Translations under genes and position numbers: made by a program
Shown here: positions 24,078 to 35,920 of the stretch, piece after piece
Numbering within the stretch: the stretch's first letter is position 1
Layout: every line of letters begins with the position of its first letter
The notes under the pieces: generated by a model
Database searches by the model: none
Told to the model about the DNA's origin: nothing
Seen by the model: only the letters and a program-made list of their open reading frames with translations
Assembly: GCA_035048485.1 (NCBI GenBank)
Contig: CM068584.1
Location: 59,025,739 to 59,089,738, forward strand
DNA from: Pteria penguin
Lineage: Eukaryota > Mollusca > Bivalvia > Pterioida > Pteriidae
Direction: 5' to 3'
DNA: 64,000 nucleotides

Positions 24078-25014
24078 CCACCCACTAAATATATAAAATA
24101 TGAAGAGCAGTGTTGAAACTAAAATGACCGAGAACTGAACCAAAGAATCTATCTAAGGACAGAGCTATGCATTAAGTAGATACTCCTTAGACTTAGAGTG
24201 ATTTACTTAATTTGATGAAAAGGCGATTTTTCGTGCAGTGCTACTTACTAGGAGGGACACGTCTACCTATGCATTATAATCCTTTCTCTGTATATATTTG
24301 ATATTGTTTGATGTTGTTTCCCCGTGATTCCTTAGATACGTCGATATAGCTCTCTTCATACTCTGATCTTTAAATCCACTACATTATCTTGGAGAATCGG
24401 TGACATACATCAACCATGTAAGAAAATCTACATGCTGTAACATTTTGGGTTGATGCAAACGTATTCCGGTGTCGCTATGGATAGAGGTCAAAGGCTACTT
24501 ACAGGAGATAATAAAATACATCCTCGATCCCGTTAATTGTAGATATAATAATGGAAATATTGTGTCAACTGTTATAGATTAAAGAGTTTATCAGTAATAC
24601 GAATGATCTTTATCCATTTACTGTATATATAACCTGCTGCCATAATATTGAATCACTGAATTCCCTTTAAGACCCTCTCTTTGTTATTTAAGAAACGGGT
24701 AGTTTTACCTTATAAAGCATGTGTTCTGCCTCAAAGTGTCAGTAACACCTGCTGTTTGAGTATATTAAAAATGCTTATAGGGCAGTTAACATAATAAGGT
24801 CGCAAACTGGGGTGAGCATAGCATGAACACGCAAAAAGATTGGGGTAACAACATATGGAAACAACGTAAGGAAACTGATAGAATACTTTCAGTTATTACA
24901 TACGTCCATTGCGTTACTTGTTGAGGATCGCCACCTGACTTTGCCGTCAAAATGTTATAGCATAATGATAGTAAATATTAGGGAGTGTAGGTATTCTGAC
25001 ACGGAGCAGTGTAC
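24078..25014. repeat. Non-coding; contains a repeat shared with 57.8 kb
   Basis: 24420-24735 aligns in the same direction with 57805-58125: shared phrases include GGTGTCG, GGTCAAAGGCTA, CGATCCCGTTAA and a common spacing of AT-rich blocks. The remainder shows no gene. Its position just left of the Polinton copy-1 fragment makes it a candidate for that element's terminal region. Confidence 0.55.
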
Positions 25015-25237
25015 GATGAGGTCTGCTCTTTCAAGAACGCTTGATTTTTCCAAGATGTTCATGTACGATTTCCACTACAATTGCATCAGGAAGCGGCATA
25101 AATCAGCAGCTAAATTGTTGATGACGGACACCAACAGCCTATTTTATTCTTTTGAAGGAATAAAAGACCTTTACAGAAGCATGGAACAGGACATAGATTT
25201 ATATGACACATCTGGACTGCGAGCTGGCACTGGTTAA
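25015..25237 (+). pseudogene. Polinton copy 1: PolB palm fragment (motif C)
   Basis: Carries the conserved LDFSKMFMYDFHYN block and palm motif C, which reads TDTNS here where active protein-primed family B polymerases have two acidic residues (DTDS); the second Asp is replaced by Asn. It ends in a DLYDTS segment and is cut by the gypsy element. Upstream exonuclease and palm motifs A and B of this copy are not found. The matching C-terminus lies beyond the gypsy element at 29456-29892. Confidence 0.8.
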
Positions 25238-28200
25238 CTAATGGACAGTTTTCGTGAAAACGAACCCATATTAGGCCATTCGATTTCTTCTTCCTCTTCT
25301 CGCACGGTTAACGGAACTTCCATCTTCGGATTGACTTTCTTAAGTTGCGACATATTACGCGTAATATCACCAGTAAGCGTCACCATACTTCCTTTCTTCG
25401 CAATGACACGCTTCATTTCCGGTTTGTAAAACTGACTGCAATTTATTTCCACGCGAATCATACTTCACGAGCACGGAATCACCTATCTGAATATCTCTTT
25501 TGCAGGCGTTGTTTCTTTCGTCCGCGTTTTTCTTCATGATACATTTCGATTCACTATCTTTCATCCGAACACGTTCATCTAGCCCACGGTCGGCACATCC
25601 TAGGCCTTGGTTTATTTGCGTAAGTTTCGTTTTCGGTTCCCGCAAGAATATGAGTTTGTACGGAGTCTCTCCGGTCGATGTATGCGGTGTCGACCTATAC
25701 TGCCTTAAAAACTTGTACATTTCTTGTTTCCAATTTACTCCATTAACATGAGCTGATTTCACAGATTTCATCAAAGGCTTATTGAACGACTCCGCCTGTG
25801 CATTTGCGCGCGGCCATCTTGGGGTTATACGGCGGTGCACAAACCCCATGCTTTCCGCATATTTCTTGAAGCTGTCGGATTGGAATGGTGTCCCATTGTC
25901 GGACTTTACAATCCTCGGTATTCCAAACTGACTGAATACCTTGTCCACAACCGGGATCGTAGCATTCGCGGACGTTGAACGCACGATTTCTACAACCGGG
26001 TATCTCGAGTATTCGTCTACCATTACAAACAGGTAGTCACCACTGGGTAGTGGACCGCAAAAGTCAATACTTATGTTTTGCCACGGTCTGCGGGTAATTC
26101 GGACATTTGCAACGGTTCCATATTTGCGCGTTCTGGTGTTAGAACTTGACACGCCACACAGTCCTTTAACACGCGTTCTACACTACTATCCAATCCTGGA
26201 AACCATATCTTAGATCTCAAGAACGACTTGGTTTTTCCGATGCCTTGATGTCCTTCATGCGCAATACTTATCGCGGCTTCTCGAAGCAACGAAGGTAGGA
26301 CAATTCGATGTCCCCTCAGTAACACATTGTCGGAATGAACGGTAAGTTCATCGCGTACAGAGCGAAGTGCCGTTAATTCTTCAATATCCACAGTATCGTC
26401 GGTGATATCACGAATTTCAAACCACCTCCCGCTCCATACAAATTCGATTGCCTTTAACATTGTTGGGCTCCTCAGTGTGGCAGATTTGACCTCGTCTAAG
26501 GTGATTGCCTTTAGTAACGATTCTTGAGTAACAAAGTTAACATACTGTTCAGCGATTCCTTCCTTTCCTGTTTTACTAATCGCAATAGGATGGCGGGACA
26601 TGTAATCAGCCGCGTTATCTTCTCCAGGGCTGTATTTTATATCGAACTTGTATGGCTGGAGTCTTAAACTCCATCGTTCAATCCTTAATGGCGGTTGTGG
26701 CTTGTCCCAAATCTTCTCAAGCGGTTTATGGTCGGTTATAACTGTAAACCGAGTCAGACCTCTTAGGTATAAATCAAAATGTTCACATGCCCACACTACT
26801 GCAAGCGCCTCTCGCTCTACTTGACTGTACCTCGACTCAACAGGACTAAGCGAACGACTGGCATACGCGACTATCCTATCTTGCGACAGAATCGCACCGA
26901 GTCCAACTGGGCTCGCGTCAACGCGTACTTCGACAGGTTTCGCCGGGTCATAGTACGACATCACGGTTTCGCTCGACAAGCTCTTTTTCAGCTTCGTAAA
27001 TGCTTGCTCACAGTTATTGTCCCATATCCATTCCATGTCCTTGCCGAGTTAACCTACGGAGCGGTTCACATATTTTCGCGTAGTCAGCGATAAATCTCGA
27101 GCAATAATTCGTCATTCCCAGAAAGCTTTTCAGTTCTTTGACATTTTGTGGTCTACCAAATTCGCTAACTGCTTTAACCTTTTCCGGATCCGGTGAAATT
27201 CCGTCAGCTCCAAACGTGACTCCGAAAAATACCACTTCATCCTTCCGGAATTCGCATTTATCTCCATTCAATGTTAAACCGTTATCACTTAAACCGGCGC
27301 AAACCGCTACGTAGTGCGATGTCGTGTGTCTCCTGGTCTTTCCCATACACCAAGATGTCGTCCGAGATATTTCTGGCACCTGGAATATTCTGTATCACTT
27401 GTCTGATCGTCTCTTGAAATATTTCCGACGCAGAACAAATACCGAAGTTGAGTCTCTTATATCTATAAATACCCATATGCGTGCTGAAAGTTGTGACATA
27501 TCGCGAGTCCTCCTCCAGCTCCAACTGATGATACCCACAACGCAAGTCTAGTTTACTGAACAATTTCGCACCATTTAGGTCGACTATTAGCTCTTCCATA
27601 GTAGGCATGATATGTCTTTCCCTCCGTATTGCCTTATTAGGCTCTCTCATGTCAACACACAATCTGATCTCTTCGGGTTCCTTTTGGGAGGGGTTACGAT
27701 AGGAGATACCCATGGTGTGGGTTCCCCTTCAACTTTCTCAATAATATCCTGTTCAATTAGTTTGTCCATCTCCTTCTTTACTTTATCACGCAAATGAAAA
27801 GGTGTTTTCCTATGGCGTTGAACGACTGGTTGCACGTCTTTGTCTACATGAAGTTTAACTTGTCTGTTCTTCAGTTTACCTATCCCTTTATATAGGTGCT
27901 TAAATTCCTCCTCATCTTCAACCTTCTTCCTTTCAACTTGATTCACAACTTTTATGATTGCCAGTTTTGTTGCGGTACCGTAGCCCATGAGTGATCCTAA
28001 GTTTTCACCTTTCACTACATGAAAGTTCGCGACATCATGCATGTCCTTAGTTTCTACGTGTACATGACATGTACCCAACACCTTGAGAGGGTTATGGCCT
28101 CCATACGGCACCAACTTGCCACTTTTAGTCCTTGTCAGCTGCGGTTTTCCTACTTTTCTATAATCGGTCTCATCTAATATGTTCACTGACGACCCGCTGT

Positions 28201-29217
28201 CGGCCAGCAATTTTATCGGTATGCCATTGACCTTCACCTTTGTGAACGGGCCTTGCACGGAGTTGACCCTTTTGTTGACTGTCTCGGAGTACGTTATTCC
28301 GTAACAATAGCTGTCATCACTATGATCTGATTCCTCTGCTGTCGCGTCATTTATTGAGTTGACCTTTTGTGACCTATTGCCTTTGACATCTCGACACATT
28401 TTCTTGAAATGGCCCTTTTTGTGACACCCATGACACACTTTTCCTTTAGCTGGGCATGCACCATTTCTATGAGGGAAGTTACCACCACAATTCCAACACT
28501 GCTTCTTGGCATCCTGACGACCACCATGCGTATGACCGGCATCCTGACGACTATGTGGCTGACCTTGACCTCGACCTCGGAAATTACTGCGAGATCTGAA
28601 TGTTGGGCGACCTCTACCTCGACCCCTATTGTTATTGTTATATACTGCATTCACAGATCCCGACGCACTACTTTCATTACTTTCCATAGCCTGTGCTTGC
28701 GAATCGGACATTTCCATGGCTCTACCTAATTTAATTATGTCATCGAGTCCTTTTTCGGGCTCCCTCAGTGCTCTTCGGCGCAACTGATTCGATCTGCAAC
28801 TTTGGATAAGTTGTGACAATATTTCACTGTCATTATCGGCGAATTCACAGTCCCTTGTAAGTGTACGCAACTCTGTGACATATTCATCCAGTGACTGGCC
28901 ATCTTTTTGTTTACATGAACGAAATTTGTAAATTTCTATTTGAGTGTTTTTACGCGGTTTGAAATAATCTTCCAGCACCGTTCTAACATCTGCATATTTG
29001 TCACCGGAAGTGCCCTTCTGTGCAATGTAAATGTCATATACCTTTTCCCCACAATAATGAAGAAGCAATGCTCTTTTCCTAGCATCATCATCCGTGTCAT
29101 CGATTTCCATTGCGACAAATAAGTTTTCTAACCTGCCAATCCATCGGTCCACCTCGGGCCGGTATTACTCTTGTCTATGTCAATGTCAAACGCAGGAAAC
29201 TCTGGAAGACGCTCCAT
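25235..29217 (-). pseudogene. gypsy gag-pol polyprotein, frameshifted
   Basis: Order along the minus strand: gag from ATG 29217, two CCHC knuckles (CWNCG... and CHGCHKKGHFKKMC, ~28500-28380), aspartic protease (ADSGSS, ~28200), reverse transcriptase (SDDILVYG in the catalytic YxDD place, ~27340), RNase H (VDASPVGLGAIL, ~26920), integrase H2C2 (CVACQ, ~26160) and core (DFCGPLPSGD; SDNGTPF; ESFNKP, i.e. D-D-E). Frameshifts near 29150, 27680, 27310, 27030 and 26100 break the frame, while active-site residues are still present in the separate pieces. It would encode self-replication of the element by reverse transcription; this copy is dead. Confidence 0.9.
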
Positions 29218-29236
29218 TATTCATTGAAGTTTTTCC

Positions 29237-29245
29237 TCGTCGCCA
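29237..29245 (-). other. Primer-binding site of the gypsy element
   Basis: The minus strand reads TGGCGACGA just after the LTR. TGGCGAC is complementary to a 3' end GTCGCCA, as in tRNA-Ser of many animals; use of tRNA-Ser is inferred. Confidence 0.6.
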
Positions 29246-29249
29246 AATA

Positions 29250-29414
29250 TAATGTGGATGGCCTATATATCTGCAGACATCACTGGATTAATACCGCTAC
29301 TAGATGTAAACAACAACACTTCCCGGGCTGAATCTATATTCCATTTATTTACTTCCGGTACAGGTAGGTATAAAACAGGAGTGTATAAATGACTGGAATA
29401 ACATGAACATTACA
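29250..29414 (-). repeat. Short 5' LTR (about 165 bp)
   Basis: On the minus strand it starts TGTAATGTTCATG and ends a few bases before the primer-binding site, with a TATA-like TTTATACC inside. No second LTR is available for comparison, so the borders are provisional. Confidence 0.45.
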
Positions 29415-29455
29415 CTGATGGTCACTTTTTGAGGAGGGAAAAAAATAAGAAAGTC

Positions 29456-29892
29456 GTACTAAGATGAAGGATGAAACTAACGGTAAGGTTTTACTCTTTT
29501 AAACCATTTTGTTTTTAATCATGTCTACACACAAATTTATGGTTGTTATTTTTATTTATTTATTTATAGGTGAACCAGTGGTATCCTTTTGTGGAATCCG
29601 TTCAAAGATGTATTCTTGTGAATTAAGGAGCGGAAAAGACGTGCAGAAAGCAAAAGGAGTGTCAAAAACGGTTGTGGAACGATGTATTACACACCAATAT
29701 TATCTGGACTGTTTGTTTAATAGGCAAATAGAGAGACATCAAATGGAGAGTATAAGAAGTGACAAACATGTTTTATATTTGAAGTCGATCAACAAAATCA
29801 CCCTATCTCCATACGATAACAAACGGTGGATCAGAGCATCGGGAATCGATACATATGCCTATGGGGATCATAGAATAAACACAGATTCATAA
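29456..29892 (+). pseudogene. Polinton copy 1: PolB C-terminus with intron
   Basis: A short exon ending MKDETNG is followed by an 87-nt intron (29483-29569; GTAAGG ... TTTATTTATAG). The last exon (to 29892) contains GIRSKMYSC, MESIRSDKHV, LSPYDNKRW and an AYGDHRI end, which match the C-terminal part of copy 2 (42220-42536). Copy 2 has an intron at exactly this codon. The exon has no internal stop, but the polymerase is cut off from its palm by the gypsy element. Confidence 0.85.
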
Positions 29893-30719
29893 TGTGATGC
29901 TAATATTTATTACCGTTACCCATGAAAACAATACATATGTGTATGTAGTATTATGGTATTGTTTCTATCATTGTATTAACGAGAGGTGACGCCATCATGA
30001 ATGTCAATATGTTTCATAAATAATTATTATGGTATTGACGACATGTGGCGCCATCATGAATGTTAATATGTTTATTAAAACAATACCACGACACGATGAA
30101 CAAGATGCGTTTGTAAAACATTATGCCTCCCCACCGGCAACAAAGTCCGAACAAACTATTTTTTACCTCAAAGGTTACCATCAAGGTTACAAGGTCATTT
30201 GAAAGGATGTTATTGTTGAAGTACCGCATACCGGTATGCACACCCAATATTAAGTCTCTATTTCTTACGGTTCAAAAGTAATAGTTTGAAGATTGAAGTC
30301 GACAGACAGACAAGATAAAAAACAATATACTTTAAATATACTTCTAATGCAAGGTCATAAAAATAACTATCAATATAATGTGTTTGCTTTATCTGGATAA
30401 TTATTCCATGGCATTTCTGAAAGTTTTTTTCGATGTCTGAGTTATTTCTACACCAAACTTTACCCAAGATTCTTTCTGGGCTAGAAAAATAGCATTATCT
30501 TTACGGACTTCGTATTTAATATACTATTCAAATCTATGATAACAATGTGAAAAATCAGGTTCGATACCAAATCCGAGTATTGCACACAAAACAAAATTGT
30601 GGAGATGTGTGTAATTAAAAAAACTTTTAAAGAGTAAATAAAATGACAAATATTGACACAATTGTCAAAATTAATGAGATGCCAGGGAGCAAAGCCAAGT
30701 GCAAAATAGATATGTATTC

Positions 30720-30798
<79 letters not shown>

Positions 30799-31459
30799 CC
30801 AGTACTTTGATGAATGTTACTTAGAAATTATCTTGGAATGGCAACTGCTGTTTTACCATTTGCAATCAAGTTTGCAGTTTCAACTTTCAGTGTTGTTAGA
30901 TTTTTGACCACCGCGTGTAGATTATTTCACACCTGCTGGGCTAGAAAAATACCTTTATCTTTACGCACCTCGTGAAAATTTGCAATCAAGTTTACAGTTT
31001 CAACCTTCAGTGTTGTTTGATTTTTTTATCATCGCATGTAGAGGTTTTCACACCTGCTCGCACATTTTATCGTGTGGTCAGATCAACAGATGAACCATCA
31101 AATAAAAATGTGATGCAAATGTACATGCAGTATTTTTTTTAACATAAAATTACACAAAGTCTTAAAATTTGCACCCAAAAACGGAGTTGCTTTTAAAATA
31201 CAAAAATGCCATCATTGCTGCATTGCAAAACATTGTGTATTCTGTGATTATCAATTATCAACCAATTGTATGTGGTGTTCTGATAAAACCTCTCGCAACA
31301 GGTAACCGTCAAATGTCAAAAAATCTCCGCGTGTCATCCCATGATCTAACAAGACTGAAACTGCAAACTTGATTGCAAATGGTAATATATGTTGTCTAAT
31401 TAGTTCGTTTTGAGTTGTAATATATAAATGGAATAAATTAAGTTGAAATACACATTAAG
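29893..31459. repeat. Non-coding: TA microsatellite and inverted/tandem repeats
   Basis: (TA)n at 30727-30795. A ~110-bp unit with GCAATCAAGTTTGCAGTTTCAA and TTTCACACCTGCT is repeated in tandem at 30857-30965 and 30972-31075. The first 25 bases of the unit (30857-30881) recur inverted at 31358-31382, with further matching beyond, as in a foldback element. No gene. Confidence 0.75.
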
Positions 31460-32425
31460 AGTCTTCTAATTTAGATGATATTAATGTCTTCATCACCATC
31501 AAAACAAATTCCTATGTTTCTAAGGGGTACAGCTCTTCACAGCGTAGAATGGGAAATTGTATCATATGTATAGATATAGATATATATGTTGTCTGGTTAT
31601 ATAAATTGAATAAAGTAAATTGTAATACACATTAACAGTCTTTTAACTTAGATGATGTTAATGTCGTCATCGTCATCGAACAAATTCCTACGTTTTTAGG
31701 GGTAACGCTCTTCATGGGCTGAAATGAAAGTTGGAAAATTGCTTTTAAAACAAAACAATGAGATTTTAGAGTTTCTCTTCTTGATTAAAAGATCAACCCT
31801 TCAAACCACATCCATGTAAGAAATGATAACATACGGTAGGAGGGCGATCTTTTTATTGCGTGCACGCACGTCCTCTCCTGCGGTTATGATGTCATACTTT
31901 AGATCCATTATGGATAAGACGGCTTCTTGTGGGAAACTCGTAGACTTCCCATGTTTGTTATCTGAAGAAGAAAAGAATACATGAGCGTAGGAACCGGTGA
32001 TATAGGAGATAAAGGGGGGGGGGGGGGTTGGGGTTGTTACTGGATATACTACGAATTCGATTTTTTTATCTATGAGAGGGGGGGGAGGGTGTTAAAGCTA
32101 CCACCACCACCCCCCTTTACCCTGGATCAGTCACTGCAGTATGAAACGTGAAGATAGGATTAGCTAAACAAGGTATTCAAGGAATACATTTGTACCATCA
32201 AAAGCGAAACGTGACAGATGGACGAACGGACAGTCAGTCAAGCAGACAACCAAACAGGTTGGTAAAAGGAAAAAGTGATGCTTACCTTGGACATGGTACC
32301 CAGCTTTTCCCGTTGAAATGGATAACCGTCACCGAATAGTTCGATTCGGATGTAAATTGAACAGATAATCTTCCGTTCTCTTCTAAGTCATGGTGGTGAT
32401 ATGAAAAGTTATTAGCGTTTGCCAT
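31460..32425 (-). pseudogene. Polinton copy 1: small spliced acidic-tail gene
   Basis: Counterpart of the gene at 43812-44506. Exon 1 (32425-32286) starts MANANNFSYHHH and ends at a GTAAGC donor after a GKSWVP segment that parallels GRVWVH in copy 2. Exon 2 starts at 31961 after CTTCTTCAG with DNKHGKSTSFPQEA, parallel to DNRQGKQVSPMKEA. Terminal pieces coding an Asp-rich end followed by INII and a stop are found twice, at ~31465-31525 and ~31645-31705, because of a ~175-bp duplication. One of them has frameshifts. The role is unknown; a nuclear or DNA-binding structural protein would fit its charge. Confidence 0.6.
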
Positions 32426-33504
32426 TTTCAATGTCGAATGGTAACTTTTAAGAACTGAATGTGCTTTATATATGCGCTCATCAGGTGAAAACTTTATATA
32501 AACATGAGATATTGTTATACATGTATCGGTAAACACAGCAAAAAGTTCAAGATTGTTGATTGTCCTTTCCTTAACCTCGTCTGCGAAAAAAAGTTTCAGA
32601 ACCAGGTTAGCAAGGTTCTAAATATCAGACTTGCAACATGGTAAATAACTATTCTTAACTGCATAAATTATCACGCTTTCATCGTATGACCTCTGTCACC
32701 CCCCCCCCCCCCCCCCCCCCCGTTCACTCGCAGATTCACAACTGTGTGTAATATAATGCCATCCTTATATACAGGATATTGTCCTTTATTCGACTTCATA
32801 CATTAAGATTCAATGTAAAGTTCAATTTCAAACCGGAGTCAAGTTTTCGACTACTGTAAAATAATATTTTGTTGACTACAAATGATTTTTCCCATTGATC
32901 AGTTCATTCAGTTTCGTAGTAAAGTAGTCAATATATATACCATTGACTGTCTCATAATTTCATCACACTATTTACAGTTCATTCTATTTTTTTATGTGTT
33001 TATAACTATATTAAAGTAAAATGAAAACAAGGTATATGTCCTGTATCAGTTTAAGTGGACAATGCCCTTTAAGCGACTTCATTCTATTTACACTCAACTT
33101 TCGTAAACAAGATGGAAGCCTTTGAATATTGAATTTTAATTTTCGGATCAATTCATTCACCTTCCACCTGCATGATGACAGAAAAACAATATAATAATCA
33201 ATAATTCAGATGATTACCTAAGAATTTCATCACAATATTTATGAAAAAGTTCATCACCAATATTTGTTTATAAAGTACCTTAAATAAGTGTTTTAAACAA
33301 TACGATTTTATAATATGTTGTTGACTACAAATAAATTTTAAATACAGCCCCCCCCCCCCCCCCCGATAGTTCTATCGATTAAATAAATGGTCTTTCAGTC
33401 ATTGACGCAAAGGAGTATAGTATTTTGGGAAAAAATAATCAATACTATGGAAATTTATAATTTCGGTATCAGGATTTTTATTAAATTAAAATACGCAAAA
33501 GAGC
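32426..33504. other. No gene seen; C-runs
   Basis: AT-rich with C runs at ~32700 and ~33350. Presumed promoter region between two divergent Polinton genes. Confidence 0.4.
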
Positions 33505-33718
33505 ATGTTTTACGAAATAGGATTGAAGATGTTATTCCTTCTCATTTCACTTTTTAATCTATCAACATGTATAGAACTAAAGCCCGTATGTGAAGGTGAT
33601 GATGTTTTAAGATGCAGGTGGCAAGGCTCTGGGTTGTATTCAGGATGTGTCACCGGGACGCACATATTGTTTGATTTTTTTTTTCACCGGTCAGGATTCA
33701 AGCAGCGTTTTGGATTTG
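33505..33718 (+). pseudogene. Polinton copy 1: secreted/membrane protein first exon, interrupted
   Basis: A hydrophobic signal-like start (MLFLLISLFNLSTC) leads into a Cys segment with CRWQGSGLYSG, matching CEWKGAGLYSG in the gene at 45400. A frameshift in a run of T (~33675) breaks it, and it ends exactly where Polinton copy 2 begins at 33719. The order PolB end, small spliced gene, this exon repeats that of copy 2. Confidence 0.65.
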
Positions 33719-33997
33719 AGTAGTAATAAAATGCTGATTCTAGCACATTTTAAATATACCACGCCCATTTTCCTCCACTGACTTTCATACAAATATGTAA
33801 ATGAGTATGATGGCACAACACACATTTAATGTTAAACCACACCCCTACCTTCATAGATTTACATACAAATATGTTAATGAATAGGATGGCCCCTATTAAT
33901 ATCAAATGAGCTTGACAACACTTTTCCAATGACATTCTTATCTAAAGGATTGCAATTCTTCAAGGATGATTAAACTAAATAAAAGTATCATGTTTAT
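33719..33997 (+). repeat. Polinton copy 2 left TIR
   Basis: Matches the reverse complement of 48690-49486, but with only two of the internal ~116-bp units (CATACAAATATGTAAATGAGTA and its variant). Confidence 0.9.
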
Positions 33998-34108
33998 ATA
34001 TCACCTTTATATTGCGAAACTATAAGCAAATGAACCACTAGAGCGCATAGATTTGTATGTGTTGATGTAACCCAATATGACAACCAAACACGTTTATTTT
34101 GACATTTT

Positions 34109-34423
34109 TTGAAAGAATGTATCCAGGCAATGTGGTGTGAAATCTTTTTAATCGCGATTGAAAAATGTTATGGATGTGAAATAGATCATCCATCTCAATC
34201 TGAACATCCATGTCTAATGGATTCTCTTCATACTAAAATGATACGTTACTTCGACGAAGCATTTATACAAATAACGTATGAGGATATTTTTAACATTTTA
34301 CAAGAAAAACATTCGTGTGAACAGAACATATCATCTCTGAAATCTTCTACAGAAATATTTTTACTTACTGATGCGTGGCGACGCTTATTGTCCCACAGCA
34401 TGGAGGATAATACACTTCTTTAA
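34109..34423 (+). CDS. Polinton conserved hypothetical protein
   Basis: 104 codons, intact. No signal peptide or membrane segment; moderately Cys-rich at the start (KCYGCEIDHPSQSEHPCLM, residues ~19-37) and helical-looking after. It stands immediately upstream of the integrase on the same strand (8-bp gap), a position where such elements in molluscs carry a small protein. I cannot assign a function. AT-rich codon use is the same as its neighbours. Confidence 0.5.
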   Translation: MKECIQAMWCEIFLIAIEKCYGCEIDHPSQSEHPCLMDSLHTKMIRYFDEAFIQITYEDIFNILQEKHSCEQNISSLKSSTEIFLLTDAWRRLLSHSMEDNTLL

Positions 34424-34431
34424 GAAAAGAA

Positions 34432-35557
34432 ATGTCTGAAGAGGAAAAGAATTCTTTTTTAGAAAGTTACTATTTCAACCCAAAGAATGCGGCTGCTTAT
34501 ACAACTCCTGAAAAACTATACAGAGCTTTAAAATCCAACTCGAGTTATTCTTTTACCAGAAGTTTTATACGAAAATGGCTTCAGAATCGGGTTCTTACAC
34601 ATTGCAGAGAGAAGCACGCCGTCCCAAGAAAGTACCAAATATTCGAGTCATTGGTATAGATAGTCAATGGAGTATGGATCTCATGGATGTAGAAATTCTA
34701 TCGAAACAAAATGATGGTATAAAATACTTACTCATATTGATCGAAACATTTAAGAATAGTAGTATTAAAAGACAAGTCAGCAAAAGCCGATTTGCATGGG
34801 ATCAAAAAGATATTTGAATCCGGAACAAATGCATAACTCTACGGAGTTACAGAGGTAAAGAATTAAATAATAATTTACTGACGAATTACTTGAAAGAAGT
34901 TGGAGTTCGTATATTCTACACAAATCAGAATTCAAAAGCAGCCATTGCAGATAGAGTGATTCGTACGATTCGAGGAAGATTATTTAGATATTTTCAAAAG
35001 AAGAGAACCTATCGGTATATAGACATTTTATCTGAACTCGTAAGCAATTATAATTCTACTTCACACAGAAGCCTCAATGGACTATCTCCAAAGGATGTAA
35101 ACAAGCATAATGAGGCTGATATGTGGGCTTTCATGTATTTACCTAAACCCATAAAATCTAGAATACCAAACAAAAAGAAGTCAAAGAAAACTTATCTGAA
35201 ATATAATTTCAAAATTAATCAAATGTTAGACTATACCATCTAAAGCATGTGTTCACCAGAGGTTATCATCAACAATTCACAGGTGAAGTATTCAAGATAT
35301 CAAATCGTTTCCATTTACAAGGAATTCCTATGTATAAAGTAAGGGATTTAAACGGGGAAGACATAGAAGGAAGCTTTTACGAAAACGAATTGCAGAAAGT
35401 TTCAAAAGATGAAAACAGTTTATGGATGATAGAAAAATTAATCAAGAAGAGGAAACGAAATGGGAAAGTAGAATGGCTTGTAAAATTCGAGAATTGGCCT
35501 AGTAAATTTAATGAATATGTAAAGGAATCTGACATTGTGAACGTTCAATCCGAATGA
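34432..35557 (+). pseudogene. Polinton integrase with chromodomain, degraded
   Basis: A retroviral-type integrase that would insert the element. N-terminal helical region (34432-34600), core domain and C-terminal chromodomain-like segment (35400-35540: WMIEKLIKKRK..., WLVKFENWP). The first core Asp survives (DSQWSMDLMDVE, ~34665). The second acidic position is Tyr (LRSYRGKE, ~34842) and the third is Asp in place of Glu (ADRVIRT, ~34950), so catalysis should be lost. Frameshifts near 34620 and 34800, and a stop at 35241, break it. The stop codon is close to the start of the next gene. Confidence 0.85.
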
Positions 35558-35853
35558 TGGAAAAATATGTATTTTTGAAATCTAGTGATAGTTCAGAGTT
35601 TTATTCTGATAATAGACCATACGATTTTAACTTGCATTTGGATCCTATTCTTCACCTCGATGGATACTGGAAAGTTGGACTTACAGAATTTTTTAATTAT
35701 TCAAATGATAATTTACAATCACTTAAATCAAAGAGAGCTATTCCTATTTCCAAAACTGTACATGAGTATCTACCTAAAACGTTGTACCTTTTTTGTAGCG
35801 TTTGTGATTTTTCAAGCGTAAATGGACGGGAAAACCCGAATAGTTCAATTTAA
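35554..35853 (+). pseudogene. Polinton capsid-associated protein, N-terminal part
   Basis: Starts EKYVFLKSSDSSEFYSDN and continues with an LHLDGYWKVGLTEF segment. This beginning is typical of a conserved Polinton protein thought to be a minor capsid/penton-type component; the assignment is from memory of the family pattern. Only ~90 residues align and the frame then degenerates (ends in an unrelated tail), so the gene is truncated. It overlaps the end of the integrase frame by 4 bp. Confidence 0.45.
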
Positions 35854-35920
35854 TAGTGACATATTGGGGACAGTATTCAAGCGTGTATCAGATCAACCAA
35901 GCTAGAGACCTTATTATAGG

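Larger units (their letters stand above)
25235..29414 (-). mobile_element. Ty3/gypsy retrotransposon inserted in Polinton copy 1
   Basis: Runs on the minus strand from a short LTR (29250-29414) through gag-pol to 25235. PolB pieces lie directly on both sides. The 3' LTR is absent: pol ends abut the PolB fragment, so the element is 3'-truncated or rearranged. Confidence 0.75.

Noticed and set aside
26779..27551. Plus-strand frames inside the gypsy element
   Set aside because: Antisense shadows of reverse transcriptase and RNase H coding.
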